64,000 bases of DNA, from assembly GCF_963576545.1 (NCBI RefSeq), contig NC_083651.1:20634748-20698747 (forward strand). The letters run 5' to 3'. Of the stretch, positions 53,300 to 64,000 are shown piece after piece. The notes beneath the pieces were generated by a model. That model did no database searches. It had not been told where the DNA came from and saw only the letters and a program-made list of their open reading frames with translations. The stretch's first letter is position 1; every line of letters starts with the position of its first letter. The DNA comes from Limanda limanda (Eukaryota; Chordata; Actinopteri; Pleuronectiformes; Pleuronectidae). Made by a program: the position numbers and the translations under genes.

Positions 53300-53982
53300 T
53301 TATTTTCCCAGCTTCCATCCCAGGCAGTTTTTTATTTTTGCCACACAGGCTGATAGTTATCAAACCTGCCTGAAGAAAAGGATGATTTCCATCTCAACCT
53401 TTGTTCTAATGTGGAACAATAATTAGCTCATGCAGGGAGCGGCGAAATCCCAGCTCTCTGCCAATGGAGTTCCTGCTGCTCGTGGAAAGTAACAACTATC
53501 TTGACTTTAGCATTTTCCACGGTGCCACATCGGTCTTTCATGACCCACGACTCCTCTCTTTGACACTCTTCAGACATGTGTACGCTCCTGCTTACTGAAG
53601 CTTTGGATGGGGGGAATACAGGGTGAATGGAGATACAGCTGCAGGGCCTTACCGCACCGCTGCTTCCTTTTGCTGTGTGTATGCTTTCATGGGTGTATGT
53701 GTGGGTCTTTTCTTGAATGTGTGTGTGTGTCATGAGCTGTGGACTGACTCTCAGCAGTATGAGGACAAAGAGGCTGAGTCAGTCTCAGGTTCTAACTTGA
53801 AGGGAGAGACCAGAAAAGTGAAACATCATTGCTCCTCATCCAGTTTATATTAGATGATTATTTATCTTCAACCTTCTTTAGTAGATCTACACTCTTATTA
53901 AGTGTAGACAACATGTTAATTTAAATGCGTGTTTTTAATTTTTTATTCGGTCATTCAAATAAGTCACTGAAAACACATGTTC

Positions 53983-54392
53983 ACCTCCACCATGAGGGGT
54001 TTTCACCTCTGTTCATTTGTTTATTTTTTTGGTTGGTTTGTTTGTTTGTTTGTAAGCAACATAACACAAAAACATTGGAAGTGATTTTCACAAAGCTTGT
54101 TGTAAGGACGCTGAATGACTCGAGGGAAAACCTATTCAATTTTGGTGCAGATCCAGATTAAGAGACCAATCCAGGAATTTTTTTCTATCACTTTCTTTTA
54201 ATATTCAAAAAAGGAGCATTTTTCACCATTTCCCCACAGAATAATTCCTGGATCTTGATGAAAAAAAAAACAATCTGGCACATTCAGGGAACTGATATCC
54301 ACGACAGTGTGAAATCTGGTGCAGCTTGATTGAATTTAAGGGGACTTCTGGGCCTGGGCGGAGGGATACGCTCTGCTGAGCTCCATTCTGGT
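53983..54392 (+). repeat. near full-length teleost interspersed repeat in intron 1
   Basis: Seen: it opens acctccaccatgaggggttt tcacctctgttc, has a gtttgtttgtttgt run, then ttttggtgcagatccagatt, agaataattcctggatcttg atg, and ends ggcctgggcggagggatacg ctctgctgag. This order matches, from memory, an abundant fish repeat ending in a ggcggaggtatgcgctctac motif. It is non-coding. Partial relatives lie at 5571-5745 and, inverted, at 12996-13056. Confidence 0.7.
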
Positions 54393-55439
54393 GAAGGCAT
54401 GTGTCCAGAAAGAGGCTTTGGAAAAAAGCTGTTTCAGAAAGTTTAGTCAGTTTTCTTTACTCAATAATAAAAAGAAGACGTGTCAAAAAAACCATGGAAT
54501 ATAGCAAAATTAGCATCACATATTTACGGTGGTTGTATTATATATGTTAGCTTCATCCTCCAGTCACTTCTTATTCACACATACAACAATGCAGTCTATC
54601 CATTTTCTCAGTTTTCTCTTTGTGAAATCTAGCGAAAAAGGATTAAACATTAATAATAAATATTTCAAAATTATTCCAATTACTTAAGTAGTCTATTATT
54701 TGACTGGAAGTGAAAGTATTGTATTTGTACTAACCGCTGCAGGAGAAGTGGGGCAATCTATGGAGCATCCGGCTGCGTCCATGCACATTCCCCACTCACG
54801 GCCCATCTGTCAGTGTGTCGTGGTCCACACTGACAGGTGTCTTCCATGAAAATAATTCACACCACAGCCGTGTGTATATACTCAGAATAGAAACTGTTGT
54901 AGGTTATGTTTTTTTTTCCTGTTGCTCGAGGAAGACACTTTATGTCAGAGCCGATTTCCCTGACATATCACGGGTTGGCAAGAAGGATCTCCTCACGTGT
55001 GCACGGAAGTCGCCTGCACTCTCCGTCGTGCATGTGAGACCCTCGCCTGAGGACGTTGGCAGCGACGGTGCAATTACCAGTGTGGACACTTGAAAGTATA
55101 GCACTGACATGACGTTCGCCATATGAAACCCCCTTTCTGTGTGAACCCCGAAGCCTCGACTCGCACGATGCGTCACGCCAGTCCTTGTCTTATTCGGTTC
55201 TGTTTCAGATTGCTTGTGTTAGACATGGATTTCCTTCTCCGCTGCCTGGTTCCGGCCTAATAACCAGTGTTCTTGGCAGGACACTCATGTAAAATTGTAT
55301 TTCCATTCATTATAAACGGATTAAGTTTTTATTTTCACAGTGTCCAATTGAATTTCTGACCACCTCTGAAGCTGGCAGCGTACGTCCGAATTTAGATCTG
55401 GTGCTGCTTTGCTTCACCTGGTTGCAGTCCAGTCGTCAT

Positions 55440-55486
<47 letters not shown>

Positions 55487-55512
55487 TGTGTGTGTCTGTG
55501 TGTGTGTTTGGC
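55440..55512. repeat. (TG)n microsatellite in intron 1
   Basis: A perfect tract followed by TGTC-interrupted units, about 70 bp. Confidence 0.94.
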
Positions 55513-55719
55513 TACATGTAGCGGGGGTTAAGATGGGTCATAAGTATGAAAAACAAACAGTGAAATAAACACTTCTCCTTGTGGTTTTTGAAATGTTGGC
55601 TCCACTTTAGATCAATACCTCCTCAGGATATCTGTGTTGTGGCCAATGTCCGGCTTTGATGCTTCACACAGCAAAACCAGCCCGCAAGCCCTCGCTGTTG
55701 GTTAACATGGGATGTATGG

Positions 55720-55764
55720 TGTGTGTGTGTGAATGTGTGTGTGTGTGTGTGTGTGTGTGTTTGT

Positions 55765-55802
<38 letters not shown>
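55720..55802. repeat. (TG)n microsatellite in intron 1
   Basis: TG units with AATG and TTTG interruptions, ending about 170 bases before the exon 2 acceptor. Confidence 0.94.
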
Positions 55803-55806
<4 letters not shown>

Positions 55807-55888
55807 CAGCTGAGAAAACAGAGTCATGATCATCTCTCAAAGTTGGTGCTCCCTCCTGCGGGATTAGATAAGGGCTAATTGGGGGTAA

Positions 55889-56077
<189 letters not shown>

Positions 56078-56878
56078 TAATATGCTCATACATTCGGGGG
56101 AGACAGATCCTCCCTCGCGGAGTGGAGGTGGGCTTCCTCATCCCCACACCACTCTAGGATTTTTTTTTAAAACTCTCACCGTGTCAGGACGACCCAACAA
56201 GCCAAGTGCAGATTAACCCACTTTTTCTTTAGACATTTCTTTTGTGCATTCTCCATCTCACAGGTTAGAGGTTAAGCATTTGGAGCTCGCCATATGGTCG
56301 ACATGCTTAAGGGAAAATGTACTTGTGCGCCTGTTTATTTAAGTGTGTGTGTGTGTGTGTTTAAAGGAAGATTAAGGCATTAACGGATTTTGGGGTTCCA
56401 GGCACAAAAGCATCCACATATGAATGTCAATAAGCTTAGCCCCCTTTTTTTTAAAAGTAAACATCACATCAACAACAGAGATCACATTTTACTGCTGTTG
56501 CATCCAAACTTTGTAATTCCATTTCGGATTTTACTTGTTAATCCATTTGTTCTCAACGTGCTTCACCTCATTCTGTCTGTCACACATGCTTTGTACTCAG
56601 CACTCATCAACTTTTAACATGACCCATTATTTTATTTAAAAAACATTCAATTACATTCAAAGATGCGTTTTTGTTCAGCAAAATTTCATAAATCTTTTAT
56701 AAAAACAGCTTCCATTAAAAACTAAAGCAGGAGCAACATGGTCCCATACAATTGTGAAAAAAAGAAAACCTATGCAGCCTCATCTATCAGCGTCTCTCTG
56801 CTGGTCCCTCCAGTGGGCTCTCACTCAGTGTTTATTTGTTTAAGTATTTGGACTACTGTGCCTCAGGGCTGGCCCACT

Positions 56879-56879
<1 letters not shown>

Positions 56880-56963
<84 letters not shown>
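56880..56963. repeat. (CA)n microsatellite in intron 2
   Basis: About 42 perfect CA units; the HT and CV frames crossing it are artefacts. Confidence 0.95.
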
Positions 56964-56968
<5 letters not shown>

Positions 56969-57800
56969 TTCACACACAGCACACTTCCTCGTTTTTCCTT
57001 TATTAAGTGTAAGAATTACTCCTTGGCAGTGGCTTAAGGTAATCCAGTCATTTGTTCCGTGGAGCTGCCAAACCTCGTTTCCCTCGACCATGTACAGAAC
57101 TGGCACCATCAGAATGCTCAGAGTTTCTTCAGCGAGGTTGAACCACAAATGAAAATTTTTTAAAAAAGACAGCAAATGCTCCATTGGAAAAACTGCTGGG
57201 CAAAATGTGTTTAGTCGAAATAACAATTGCAGGCTACAGGACAACTGCGTGAGGGATTGAAGGGAGAGATTGATGTCGTGCTGATAGATGTTTTTCACGT
57301 GTGAACGAGTAGGAAAATAAACATCGATATCGAGGACATGATCCAGCGCTGGACGGCGGAATGTGTGCCGGAGGTTATGCAGCGAGGTCTGCTTTACTTC
57401 AAGTAATTTACTTTGAACAAGTTCAGGAGACAAGAAAAGCGTGTGATTGTTCAGTTCATGAAAATGCTGCAGGAATAGAAGCCAATGTCACTGTTGGATG
57501 AAAATGACTTTAGATGGAAAAGAGAGAGAGGAGAGGAGAGGACAGGATCAAAAGGACGGGGAGACAGAGAGAGCGAGGTAAGAGGGATGGAAAGTGAGGG
57601 AGAATAGAGGAGAGAAGGGAGGACAAGAAAGGATGATTGAGAGACACACACACACAGAGAGAGAGATATTGCTGATGATCAAGTCCTCAAGGTGAATCAT
57701 CTGTAATTACTCACGTCATCCACTGACTGCGCTCCGATAAGCAGCCTGCCCTGGGAGACTGCTGCTCACAAATGATTTCTCATAATGTGGCAGCCCTCAG

Positions 57801-57831
57801 ACACACAAACACACACACACACACACACACG
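57801..57831. repeat. short (CA)n tract in intron 2
   Basis: About 15 CA units with one AAAC interruption. Confidence 0.9.
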
Positions 57832-58815
57832 GTCATTCACGTTGATGGTGAGGCCGCCGCTATTGGCCTACCGAGACCCAACGTGCTCTGGTCAGAACAA
57901 ATTAAGAGCTTAGCCTCCCCAGGACATTCACTCCGGAGCCACCGACCGGCCTGTTGGTGTGTGTGTGATCCAGATATACTTTTATCTGTCTGGGAGGCCT
58001 GCTGATTGCTGAGCAGTGTCCAGGGGGCTTAGTCCTTCACTAAAGACTAAAGAGTGTTAAAGATTACATTCTTGCTGCTCTGAAAGCATTCTTCAGCAAC
58101 AAACCAACACCCCAGACACAGGCTCTGCATACAAAATAGAATTAATGGGCACACGCAAAGTGAAGTCCATTTTTCATATAGGACCCGAGAGGGGATACAA
58201 CCACATTACTGTTTTTGCCAGGACTGTTGTGTATTGACGTGTTTCTTCATCAATCATAATTATTTAACATGTGTAAAGATTAAATAGGCCATTGTTAGTT
58301 TAAAACAGTGATTGGAAACCGCTTCAGTTCAATTCTAAACCCCATATTTCCAAAATTTCCAATAGTTTTTTGTACTTAAATTAAAATGAGTTCATGCCAA
58401 TATTTAATAAATCAATGGGTTATTTTATTGGCTAAATTATGTATTTATTTATTTGTTAATTTGACAATGACGAAGCAGATAACCATTGTATTGTAGGTTG
58501 CAGGAACTTTAAACAAATGTACAGTATGTATAGGATTTCTAGCTGATGCTAATTTGAGATCTCTGTCCCTTGTAAAAGGGGCCTAATACATTGTTACAAT
58601 TACATTATAAGTTAAACCAATTGGTGTTTATAATTGTATTATCTTACATGTTTAGGTTTATACTTTCCACAGAATTGTAAAAGTCTTTTCTAAGCTGTGG
58701 AACAATGGCACCCAGTGAACTGTTGTGTCATGGTAAAGAAGCTTGACATCCATAGAAAAAACCCACCAGCGGTCACAGCGCGTGAACTCTCAGGAATAAT
58801 GAGAAATATTTAATT

Positions 58816-58860
58816 CACAAACACACACACACACAGACACACACACACACACACACACAT
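58816..58860. repeat. (CA)n tract in intron 2
   Basis: About 20 CA units with one GACA interruption. Confidence 0.9.
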
Positions 58861-59101
58861 TCACATCTCGCATTCCAATCCTCAGGTCTGGAAGAGGAGG
58901 GTGGGGGCACATGTGTATGTGTCTTTTATTTTTTGGGCAGAGTCCATCTCTTTAGTCAGCCAGCTTTCCTTCTTTTTTCTTTGCTGCTCTTACAGACGGT
59001 GTTTTCAACTTCTTTAGTCACCCAAGAGCTCTTCAAGCTTTCGGTGCTGTGCTGCCACCCTGTCTGTGAAATCAGCCTGACCAGCATATTCCCCTCTAAC
59101 A

Positions 59102-59168
<67 letters not shown>
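59102..59168. repeat. (CA)n microsatellite in intron 2
   Basis: About 33 perfect CA units, followed by a shorter CA remnant at 59171-59180. Confidence 0.95.
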
Positions 59169-59171
<3 letters not shown>

Positions 59172-59239
59172 CACACACATAGAGCGAGAGAACAGAGAGG
59201 TCCATCCACAAGGTTTAGCTGGCCAAGTCCAAGGGCTAT

Positions 59240-59280
59240 AGAGAGGAGGAAGAGGAGGAAGAGGAGGAAGAGGAGGAGGA
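59240..59280. repeat. (GAGGAA)n hexanucleotide-like purine tract
   Basis: Units of gaggaa/gaggag repeated about seven times; pure purine on this strand. Confidence 0.85.
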
Positions 59281-59402
59281 ACTCAAAGTGTGTTATAGAT
59301 GCTTTCTTCTCGGTAAGACCACTTCTGACTGACAGCAAACACATGCACCATGAAAACATGTCCAACATTAAATAAAATATAGTACAAGAATTATATCCCG
59401 AT

Positions 59403-59500
59403 TCCTCCATCCATTATCTGTACCGCTTTTTCCTTTGACTGCCGCGTATCACAGTAATCCACACTCACTTTGCCACTTTCGCTTTTCACATCCCAGTTGT
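59403..59500 (+). repeat. fragment of the same repeat family as 15241-15535
   Basis: Seen: cctccatccattatctgtac cgctttttcctttgac, resembling the head of the 15241 element (atccattatcagtatctctt) and its fish consensus (atccattatctataccgctt). The similarity fades after about 59440, so the end is uncertain. It lies in intron 2. Confidence 0.45.
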
Positions 59501-61167
59501 TCATGATTACCACTCAACGATGACAATGTTATATCTCAATATTAATAAAAAACAACCTAAGCAAATATACTATGGGTGTCCTATATGTGTCACATATGGA
59601 GCTAATTTGGAGCTCATGGAAAATGCATTAAAGTGAATGAATTAATGAACAAGCTGGCCAATGGCCTGAAAGACATATAAAAAAAACATGTGAATAACAG
59701 TGCACAGATCCTCCTTCTGCAGAATTGTTTGCATATACACATCAGTAGGTTCTCATGCTTCCATCGTCCTTCAACGGGTGCTGCTGATGTGTCCTTGAGC
59801 AAAGCGTAAACAGTGATTAGCGATGGTGAGCGTCTGGGAGGAGTGAGGAAGATGGGGAGGAATGGAGTGTGTGTTCAGGTTTCCCTTTGGTTAGACCGGC
59901 TGGTGAAATGTCCTCTGACTGATATGCTGCAGTTGTCGTGTCTGTGACCACCGTGACCTCCGTGGAACCCGAAGCGTAGAAGCTGCAGGGCCGCATACTT
60001 GTTGTGGACACTCCAGTTTTTTAGCCCCGCCCCTCCTCTCCAGCTGTAGAGCTCTAATGGATACTTGTACACAATATGCGAATTCATTGAGTTTCATTGT
60101 GAAGCCCTATTTAGTAATTCCGGGTCCAAAAGGAAATACAAATAGTTTTTTTTTCACAGATAAATTAAGAGTTTGGTTTAATAGCAAAAAAATATGCCAG
60201 ATTTTGATTATAGCGTATGAGACGCTTATTATGTCCTTTATTTATTCCAAACTGGAACTTATTTCCCTATAATTATTGTTCTAATGTAGTTTTGGCAGTC
60301 TTTCCGATACATAGCGAATGACTGAAGGAGTGACATCACCAAAATAGACTGCAGTCTGGAAAACAACAACATTAGGCTGTAACAAAAATCCCATCATTTA
60401 AATAAAGCAATTATTGTCAAACCTTGGAATCGAAGGTTCTCTTTCTTAATCTAATTCCCTAAGACACAACCAGTAAAATGCATTGTTAACCTAAACTGGT
60501 CCGAGAACTTAACTCCCATTAACCTTCATCTCTTTGAAGTGGGCGGACTGGCATGCTGACTCCGTGATTCTGAGACGTGCCTGTTGCAGTTAGTTTTAAC
60601 GTCCCGGGCGGGTCGAGTTACCACAGTCCATTTTACTGTCCCTTTACCCGACGCACCACCTACCTACCGCACAGATCAGAGACACAAGCTCACACCAAAC
60701 TGTGCCCCAGCTGTGACCGTCAGGCGGAGGGTTTGGAGGGGTGAGGTCAGAGGTTACAAGGACTGGTGTAGGGTCCCTGTGTTGTTATATATCAATTAGA
60801 GGGCAGGGAGAGGTGAGTTACGCCCCCCTGGAGAGGGACAAGGGGGTGGCTGCTCACTTTTAGACCTTTATTTATCCTGGTTGACACACAAACACTTCCG
60901 GACATTCCCAGCGGGAGTTGACTCTGCTGGTCTCAGATATTTTGCCGAAAGCGAGAAGCAGAGGTCGTAAAAGGTGGCTCTGGATTATTGTTTTGTTTTT
61001 TGAAGCGTTGTAATTGTGGTTTTATAGAATCAATCAACATTGTCTCTTTTGTCTGGCAATCTGGATTCTTATGAAACAGGGGATCACACTTATATTCTGA
61101 TTTTGTGTCTGTGGTTTGTCTCATGGGTACCAGAGACTTTCCAGTCTACTTCCGGATCTTCAGATAG

Positions 61168-61412
61168 CAATGGCGGATCTAGGATTTTTCGAAATCAGGG
61201 GCCATAAAGGGGCCACAACTTACACAGAGGGCCCAATTATATGTCCAATATCCATGCATAATTCCTGATTGAGTAAGTGCATATTTAAGTCATGTTATAG
61301 TGATTATAAGTGTTTATTAGTTTGTTTGGCGAAAAAAAGACTTCTGTAAGGGGCCAATCAGATTTCAGCTGGGGCCAGTGCCCTCCTGACCCTGACCCTG
61401 GATCCGCCCCTG
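61168..61412. mobile_element. hAT-like MITE, 245 bp, with TIRs and probable 8-bp target duplication
   Basis: Seen: the left terminus CAATGGCGGATCTAGGATTT and the right terminus CCTGGATCCGCCCCTG, whose reverse complement is CAGGGGCGGATCCAGG: 16-bp inverted repeats with three mismatches. The flanks are tcagatag (61160-61167) and ggagttag (61413-61420), matching at 5 of 8 positions, consistent with an aged 8-bp duplication as made by hAT transposases. It encodes no transposase. It lies in intron 2 of epha3. Confidence 0.75.
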
Positions 61413-61721
61413 GGAGTTAGGTAATGGTGTAAAGACATTATCCCTTTTTTTCTCCCCCTCACTCTCTTTTCCTCCTTTGCAAGCGAAGGACAGTTAGAAA
61501 AAAAAATTCTTGCCGAACTAAACCCAGGAAAGTGATTCAGGGTTGGAGGACTTCATTCTCATGATGTAATGTTGGGGGGATTTGGGTGAGGAGGGTAACT
61601 CCATGTAATGGATGCTATCCTCCAGAGTGAAATTCTCACATCCTAGAGGAGGTCTCGTTTACTTTGGCTCTGACTTGCTCAAGTCGAGTCATCTTCTCTC
61701 CGAAAGGATGGAGCATACTTT

Positions 61722-61776
61722 AGACACACACACACACACATACATTCATACACACACACATGCAGACAAACACACA
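61722..61776. repeat. imperfect (CA)n tract in intron 2
   Basis: CA units with TACATTCATA, TG and GA interruptions. Confidence 0.85.
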
Positions 61777-63871
61777 CCTGGGTTTGATTTTGAACCCTGT
61801 GTGCGTTTGCACTTGGTCAAATTCAGACCCCTCCCAAAGACAGCTTAAAAGCAGAGACCCATCACTTTTAGTCAGTTTAGATTTAGCACGGTCGGCATCA
61901 TTGTGCTCGACATGAAAGTCCATAAAGGAAAGAGACATTACAGCGGCTGACAGAGACATCTGCATATAATAGAATACACACATACATTCACAGACACCAA
62001 AGCAAACATGCAACATTCTCATAGGGAACGAGAAAGGAAGTGAAACATCTGCTATATTCACAAACACACACATTTGCTAGCTCAGTGTGAGGCTGTACAC
62101 CACACACACTTCACACACACTGACACATGAAGGCCTTGCACCTTGAGGCCACTTTTTCAGGGAATAGGCTTGTTTATGCTGACTTTACGCACGCAGGAAG
62201 ATACGTCCGTTTCAAACAACATAACCTTCACTGCCTGCAAACGTTTATGAGTTCTTCACGTTAACCACTAGAGGGCAGCGCAATTTCAAGAGTTTCTGAC
62301 AACAACAAACATCCCGATAGTGGAAAAGGTTATAAAGAATTTATCTTTGTGTCGCCATTGTTGATATTTCTTCCGTGTGTCTTATCGTTGTCTCGCTTGG
62401 AGTATTGGTTACACTGCCCCCGTGATTTCCTTCGGTACTGCTCCATTTCATCTCTTTGGTATTGGTAAGCTTTAAAAGGACAAGCACCAGTACGTACAGA
62501 AGGCTCTGTTTGCATATACGTATCTAATGTTGAGCATAACTGAGCCTTAAGAGGAAACAACTTGGCATTGTGAAATATCGCAATACTTCCCTGAATAAAT
62601 GGAGAAGCTCTTGACGTAATGAGACACAGTCGAGACACAACCCAGAGCGACACGTAAGCCTGCTCCACTTATACTGATTGATGTTTTAGACGAGGAAGCG
62701 GTTCATTTTTGTACAACCAAATTTGGGGCACACGGTTACTCTTTAAATGTTTGGCTTGGGTCAGGGTGAGTGTGGTTCTGCTTAGAAATAGAAAAATGTC
62801 AGTATTTGATAATACCTAACTGAGACCAAGATCTTTCCAAAACCTTCTACTAAAACTAAAATGTGTTACAATACCACAAATTAAACAGAAACTTTTTGTC
62901 ACTTTACCAAGAAATTAGTTTCTCATAAATCGAATCCAATGAACATTATATTTCAACACACTTATTACATGTAGTTGCAAATACTTAAATGTAAAAGTTC
63001 CTATAAAAGTGACGCTTAATGCTGTGACGTTCCAACACAATTTTGCACACATTTCAACTTTCTGTGTCAACAACCTTCATCAACATTGAAGTGTCCTATT
63101 TTTATGTCTTTTTACACCGAATGTGAACCTTTCTATTTCTGTATATAGTATTTTCTGTTTAGCTGGGTAATATGTCCAAGGGTCACATCTGCACAAAAAG
63201 GTTACATCTCTGTTTGTGCTGCTTCCTATCCTGGCAGAAAAATGTTAAATTTTAAAGAAGAATAATAGACTGTTTATGAAGCTGCAGCAGAGTCTAGGAT
63301 ACGTTGTTTTCATTATGCTCAAGTAAGTACATTATCTTATCAGACGTAATGTCAACAGCATCACCGGAGTCGGTGGGAGATCTTGTCTTGCCTCTCTGTT
63401 GTGTCAGATTCTGTCAGCGTACCTTTCTGCATGTCATCACATCATTTTGATATTTACATGTGACGCCGAAGCGGTTTCCACGTCTTAGCGGCGCGAGGTG
63501 AAAATGTGAAGTTCGGCTCCGCCTATCTATATTTAGCCCCACTCAGCTCTGTCCACTCACCCCTGTTATTGTTAGCCCCACAGAGAGCTTGGACTACACT
63601 ACTGATGAATGAGGTGACGCTAAGCAAAGCATGACGGGGGAGACTAAACACCAACGGAATCACTCACCCCTCAAGTTTTCCTCTCACTTTGTCTCTCCCT
63701 CCTTGCGCTGTTTTCCCCAACTCGCTCTCTTTCACTTTCTTTATTTTCCCCTCTCTCGCCTCCTCCCAGGGGTGTTTCATTAACTTGGCCGTGAGATGAA
63801 AAGCAAGTGGCCATCCTTCAGGCTGAGAGCTCCTTGAAACACCGGACGCTCATAGAGGCGCTTTACTCCCC

Positions 63872-63905
63872 CACACACACACACACACAGACACACACAC
63901 ACACA
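63872..63905. repeat. (CA)n tract near the window end
   Basis: About 16 CA units with one GACA interruption. Confidence 0.9.
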
Positions 63906-64000
63906 CTGAAACGTGTAATAGAGAACCAAGTCTTTCTTAGCTCTTCATTAATTTCTGTGTTCAGGCTGAAAGCACCTGCTGCGTCCGCCCACTACGAGCC

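Noticed and set aside
60584..60799. Forward 71-residue frame in a CpG-bearing stretch of intron 2, considered as Eph exon 3
   Set aside because: It lacks the WEE, TYQVC and NNWL words expected of the ligand-binding exon and has no suitable acceptor.
62255..62290. ccactagagggcagcgcaat, resembling the core of fish repeats
   Set aside because: About 20 bases with no flanking similarity; too short to call.

Overview
The window reads as teleost fish nuclear DNA, probably percomorph-like. The reasons are very frequent CA/TG, GA/CT and tetranucleotide microsatellites, many decayed short interspersed repeats of kinds I recognise from bony-fish genomes, and one vertebrate gene with canonical GT-AG introns. 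There is no operon structure, phage, CRISPR array or bacterial feature. Almost every long open frame is either microsatellite translation or chance.

The one gene I can support is on the + strand: the 5' end of an Eph receptor tyrosine kinase, best matched to EphA3 (epha3). Exon 1 (coding part 47640-47733) carries the start codon in a near-perfect Kozak context and a signal peptide. Intron 1 is 8,237 bp (47734-55970). Exon 2 (55971-56035) is the 65-nt exon typical of Eph genes and encodes the beginning of the ephrin-binding domain. Intron 2 starts at 56036 and runs off the end of the window. I found no exon 3, so the rest of the receptor lies beyond 64000.

Layout: 1-47450 is upstream, apparently non-coding sequence. 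It holds decayed MITE-like, SINE-like and other interspersed repeats at 3371-3719, 5571-6040, 10525-10830, 12996-13301, 15241-15535, 28595-28680, 30334-30583, 32165-32320, 39173-39400 and 41726-42040. It also holds very long simple repeats, notably an (AGAT)n block of about 325 bp at 13989-14313 and a compound GATA/GGTG/GATA block of about 580 bp at 36837-37418. Between these are low-repeat stretches that look like candidate conserved non-coding elements and could be regulatory sequence for the receptor gene; this is inference without alignment. About 47450-47639 is the likely 5' UTR and proximal promoter, with an upstream ATG out of frame with the main start. 47734-55970 is intron 1, with a small GC-rich CpG cluster near 50930-51060, a GAAA tract and a nearly full-length teleost repeat at 53983-54392. 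56036-64000 is the start of intron 2, with CA/TG microsatellites and a well-preserved hAT-like MITE at 61168-61412.

I did not find a previously undescribed biological system. The most useful observations are the EphA3 gene start, its overlapping upstream ORF, the intronic CpG cluster, the compound tetranucleotide array, and the repeat families with several members in this one window.
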